Origin: Mycolicibacterium pulveris
GTDB lineage: Bacteria > Actinomycetota > Actinomycetes > Mycobacteriales > Mycobacteriaceae
Direction of reading: 5' to 3'
DNA length: 64,000 nucleotides
Assembly (NCBI RefSeq): GCF_010725725.1
Contig: NZ_AP022599.1
Coordinates: forward strand, 5,420,750-5,484,749
Part shown: piece by piece, positions 61,644 through 64,000 of the stretch
Position numbering within the stretch: position 1 is the first letter of the stretch
Layout: each line of letters starts with the position of its first letter
Notes under the pieces: generated by a model
Told to the model about the DNA's origin: nothing
The model's database searches: none
The model's input: the letters and a program-made list of their open reading frames with translations, nothing else
Program-made: the position numbers and the translations under genes

Positions 61644-62489
61644 ATGACGATCACCGTCGCAACATCGAAACTCATCGACACGCTGACCGACGCGTTGCAA
61701 ACCGCCGACGACATCGTGGGCGGTATCCACTTCGCCACCCAGCGCGCGCCGTACAAGTCCGAGCCCGGCGACACCGACCTGCTGGTCGCCACATCGACCG
61801 ACCGATACACCATCGGGCACACCTGGATTCCGGTTGATGGTGACCTGATCCCCACCGTGTGGCCCGTCGAGTCCGCCAAGACCGTGCTGGCGATCTGTAA
61901 ATCGTTGGGCCGCAAGGGTGACGAGCACACCGTCGACATTGATGCCACGGCCGCGCCGCCTCCGGAAGAACCGACGGAAGGTGAACACCCAGGATGGACG
62001 GTCACGTTGTCGGAGACGCCGGCGCTGTTCGACTCTGATACTGAGTTCCAGTTCCATGCGCACGCCGAAACACGGTTTCCGACCGCGATGGTGCACCGCG
62101 CATTGTCGGGGCTGTTGGAGTCGAAGGAGCCGCCGGAACCGTCGCTGCTGACGCAGTGGGGTGCGAATGTGTTGGCTCCGCTTGTGGCGGTGGCGAAGCG
62201 GCGTAAGCAGCCGATCCGGTTGTTCCGGCAGCCGCTCACTGAGGCGCATCTGGTGCAGATCGGTGATACGTGGTTGGGGGTGGCGTATCCGATTAAGCCG
62301 TTGCCGGGTGAGGCGTCGGAGGAACCTTCGGTCGAGCCGATCCTGACGCCGCCTGCGGGCGCGGTCGACGAGCTGCGTGAGGCGATCGCAGAGATGAAGG
62401 CGTCCGGTGTCACCGTCACTGTCGACAACCCGCGGGGCGCGGTCGCGCAGACGATCGCCGACGCCGCCGCCGAGGTTGGTGCCGAATGA
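61644..62489 (+). CDS. Prophage protein, possibly DnaN-like sliding clamp
   Basis: A 281-residue protein with a good site (AAAGGAA) before ATG 61644. The segment DTDLLVATSTDRYTIGHTWIPVDGD followed by VESAKTVLAICKSLG resembles the sequence pattern of beta-clamp subdomains (LxxxATDxYR then helix). Later regions alternate strands, and the C-terminus carries a helix with GVTVTVDNPRGAVAQTI. Some mycobacteriophages code for clamp-like proteins. The assignment is tentative; the alternative is an uncharacterised early protein. Confidence 0.45.
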   Translation: MTITVATSKLIDTLTDALQTADDIVGGIHFATQRAPYKSEPGDTDLLVATSTDRYTIGHTWIPVDGDLIPTVWPVESAKTVLAICKSLGRKGDEHTVDIDATAAPPPEEPTEGEHPGWTVTLSETPALFDSDTEFQFHAHAETRFPTAMVHRALSGLLESKEPPEPSLLTQWGANVLAPLVAVAKRRKQPIRLFRQPLTEAHLVQIGDTWLGVAYPIKPLPGEASEEPSVEPILTPPAGAVDELREAIAEMKASGVTVTVDNPRGAVAQTIADAAAEVGAE

Positions 62490-62848
62490 GCGCGCCGCGG
62501 CGGTTCCGCAAGAAGCCCGTCGAGATCGAGGCGTGGCAGCTACCGGAATGGGATAAGCCGAACTGGTTTGACCCGGATTCGGAGCTCGTCTTCGATGTGG
62601 GCCACTACGTCGACACTTGCGTAGCCATCGCTGAATGGTGCGGCGGCACCAGCCACATGATGTGCAACGCGGACGAGCAAGCGCACTCAGGATGCCACCA
62701 GGTTGGGCCGCATATCTTGATTCCAACGCTTGAGGGTGTGATGGTGGCTCGGCCCGGCGACTACATCATCAAGGGCGTGCAGGGTGAGTTCTACCCGTGT
62801 AAGCCAGCCATTTTCGAGGCTACCTACGACCGGGTGGGTACCGCCTGA
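62486..62848 (+). CDS. Conserved phage protein (PGDYIIKGVxGEFYPCKP type)
   Basis: A 120-residue protein, ATG 62486 overlapping the previous gene. It opens RRFRKKPVEIEAWQLP and ends with the widely conserved block MVARPGDYIIKGVQGEFYPCKPAIFEATY, found in many small phage proteins. The middle contains several Cys/His. Function is unknown despite the wide spread. Confidence 0.75.
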   Translation: MSAPRRFRKKPVEIEAWQLPEWDKPNWFDPDSELVFDVGHYVDTCVAIAEWCGGTSHMMCNADEQAHSGCHQVGPHILIPTLEGVMVARPGDYIIKGVQGEFYPCKPAIFEATYDRVGTA

Positions 62849-62858
62849 TGGTGACGGG

Positions 62859-63362
62859 TTGGGGCAGCGGCCCGTCACGACTGCGGCTGACCGGGAGCGT
62901 GTGATCGAACTGCTCGCCGCTCTCGGCGGCGCGGCCGGTTCGGGCACGTACACGTTGACGATTCCCGGTGTGCCCTACAGCAAGTCACGGCCACGGTTCA
63001 ACCCGAAACAGCGCCGCGCCTACCACAACCCCGACGACAAACGCGCCGAACAAACCACCGGCGTGTACCTACGGGCGACCGTGCGGCAACCGTTCACCGG
63101 CAACGTCGCGCTGGCGTGCGTGTTCTTCCGGCCGACGAAGCAACGCGTCGACGTCGACAACCTTTTGAAGCACGTTTGCGACGCCGCCAACGGTGTCCTC
63201 TGGGTCGACGACTGCCAGTGCACCGGCCTGTCCGGTGTGCTCGACCTCGACCGCGATGATCCGCGCACCGTCGTCGCGATCGCACCGCATGTCAGCGGCA
63301 TGGTCCGCGACCTATCCCAACAACCGAAGAATCCGAAAGGCGGTCTGCCGCTATGGGACTGA
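62859..63362 (+). CDS. RusA-like Holliday junction resolvase
   Basis: A protein of up to 167 residues. The RusA motif is clear: RVDVDNLLKHVCDAANGVLWVDDCQ supplies the catalytic Asp residues and Lys, after IPGVPYSKSRPRFN. The start is uncertain: TTG at 62859 follows the previous stop by 10 bp, while GTG at 62901 has GGGAG close by. It probably resolves recombination intermediates made by the exonuclease-RecT pair. Confidence 0.85.
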   Translation: MGQRPVTTAADRERVIELLAALGGAAGSGTYTLTIPGVPYSKSRPRFNPKQRRAYHNPDDKRAEQTTGVYLRATVRQPFTGNVALACVFFRPTKQRVDVDNLLKHVCDAANGVLWVDDCQCTGLSGVLDLDRDDPRTVVAIAPHVSGMVRDLSQQPKNPKGGLPLWD

Positions 63363-63625
63363 AACGACGGCCGATCTATGTGAGCCAGCGGGAGAATCCG
63401 CGCGGCGACTTCTGGTACACGGTTCGTGGCGGCAACGGCGAAAACGTGCTGACGTCGAAGATGTACCGCGAGCGTTGGCGCGCAATCAGGGCAGCGCGGG
63501 CGTTCATCGCCTCGATCGCACCCGCACCGGTCACGTTCACCTACTGGACCGGGCCGACACCGCAGGCGGAACGCGACGGCCGCGGCCGCGGCAGGGTCGA
63601 GCATCACACGGAGCGGATTCGCTGA
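63353..63625 (+). CDS. DUF1508 domain protein
   Basis: A 90-residue protein with IYVSQRENPRGDFWYTVRGGNGENVLTSKMYRERWRAIRAARAFI, a DUF1508 (YegP-like) unit: short strands followed by a helix. Function unknown; such domains occur in phage and host proteins. ATG 63353 lies inside the rusA end. Confidence 0.72.
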   Translation: MGLKRRPIYVSQRENPRGDFWYTVRGGNGENVLTSKMYRERWRAIRAARAFIASIAPAPVTFTYWTGPTPQAERDGRGRGRVEHHTERIR

Positions 63626-63649
63626 TGCTGAACTGGTCGAGCCGACCAC

Positions 63650-63848
63650 ATGGTCGGCACGTTGACGGCGGTGGGGGCGCGCGGCCTCTACAGCGTGCAA
63701 CGCGTCGGCAACGAGTGGGTGCTGCAAGGCGTCGGCCACGACGACCTGCCGATGCTGGCACTTCCACGGCAAGCCGTTCCAGACGCTCACGTCGGCCCAA
63801 ACGTACGCCCAAGGATCGACCGCCGCGCACCCATCGAATCACAGGTAG
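63650..63848 (+). pseudogene. Small prophage gene with a probable one-base frameshift
   Basis: The frame from ATG 63650 reads MVGTLTAVGARGLYSVQRVG to GHDDLPM, all protein-like. Near 63755 the protein-like signal moves to another frame, which reads WHFHGKPFQTLTSAQTYAQG and stops at 63846. Removing one base (C 63755) joins them into a coherent product of 65 residues. It could be a decayed gene, a sequencing error or programmed frameshifting; the first two are more likely. Confidence 0.4.
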
Positions 63849-63877
63849 GAAGCGAGAACTCGGCTGGCGGTGGAGTC

Positions 63878-63994
63878 GTGGCTTTGACGGTGGAGCAACG
63901 CTGGCTGCTGATGACGATGGGCGGCCGGCAGATCGTCGACGCTGATCGGGCCGGGTGGCGTGAATCATCTGATGCAGTCCCGCTGGAGCAGTAG
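63878..63994 (+). CDS. Very small prophage protein (38 residues)
   Basis: GTG at 63878 follows GGTGGAG. The product begins VALTVEQRWLLMTMGGRQIV and ends PLEQ. It is the last frame in the window. Composition is protein-like but there is no family evidence. Confidence 0.4.
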   Translation: MALTVEQRWLLMTMGGRQIVDADRAGWRESSDAVPLEQ

Positions 63995-64000
63995 CCGGGT

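Larger units (their letters stand above)
54536..64000. mobile_element. Temperate prophage, early region (runs off window)
   Basis: The element begins within the last bases of msrB. Its order is repressor (minus), switch region, HTH and antirepressor, about 11 small overlapping genes, exonuclease, RecT, possible clamp, RusA and small genes, as in the right-arm early region of mycobacteriophages. Integrase, structural and lysis genes are not in the window, nor is the second attachment site. Confidence 0.88.

Noticed and set aside
61116..62726. A 536-codon minus-strand open frame across prophage genes
   Set aside because: It crosses three well-supported plus-strand genes and is Arg-rich without domain features.
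1..64000. CRISPR arrays, rRNA genes or retron-type elements
   Set aside because: No regularly spaced direct repeats, rRNA segments or reverse transcriptase motifs were found.

Overview
The window comes from a high-GC actinobacterium and reads as a nontuberculous, Mycolicibacterium-type Mycobacterium. Host gene order follows the M. tuberculosis chromosome closely: secD-yajC, ruvBAC, yebC, pdxT-tesB-pdxS, nudix-pimA-patA-pgsA1-HIT-thrS (the Rv2587c to Rv2614c stretch), then a Val-Gly-Cys-Val tRNA cluster, then clpC2, an exported protein, GNAT, zapE, ribD-like, lipoprotein, aftC and msrB (the Rv2667 to Rv2674 stretch). Species cannot be named from sequence alone.

Layout. 1-25412 is host core: Sec auxiliary subunits, a gamma-aminobutyraldehyde-type dehydrogenase, Holliday junction processing (RuvABC), PLP synthase (PdxST), a tightly overlapped operon for phosphatidylinositol mannoside synthesis ending at thrS, a periplasmic L,D-transpeptidase, and small membrane or secreted proteins. 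25435-26069 holds four tRNA genes.

26042-35742 is an integrated island of about 9.7 kb at the 3' end of tRNA-Val(GAC), bounded by 46-bp direct repeats with one mismatch. It encodes a tyrosine integrase, an excisionase-like protein, a RepA-like AAA ATPase next to an iteron cluster (probable replication origin), small regulatory proteins and a P27-type small terminase subunit. It has no capsid, portal, tail or lysis gene, and it carries a single-chain type IIG restriction-modification enzyme. It looks like a phage satellite of phiRv2 size at what I recall as the phiRv2 site, with a defence gene as cargo. Paired arm-type sites with 11-bp spacing lie inside both ends.

35836-45154 is an accessory host module: alpha/beta hydrolase, FAD oxidoreductase, two large LuxR-type ATPase regulators and a cytochrome P450. 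The two divergent promoter regions share a 16-bp near-palindrome, which suggests common control. 45224-54573 returns to core genes, with a short IS481-type remnant between aftC and msrB.

From 54536 to the window end is the early half of a temperate prophage whose repressor gene runs into the 3' end of msrB. Its order is repressor, divergent switch region, HTH protein, BRO-N/KilAC antirepressor, a string of overlapping small genes, RecE-like exonuclease, RecT, a possible sliding-clamp-like protein, RusA resolvase and a DUF1508 protein. The position of the repressor end at the host junction is what integration-dependent immunity would produce. Structural, lysis and integrase genes, and the other attachment site, must lie beyond 64000.
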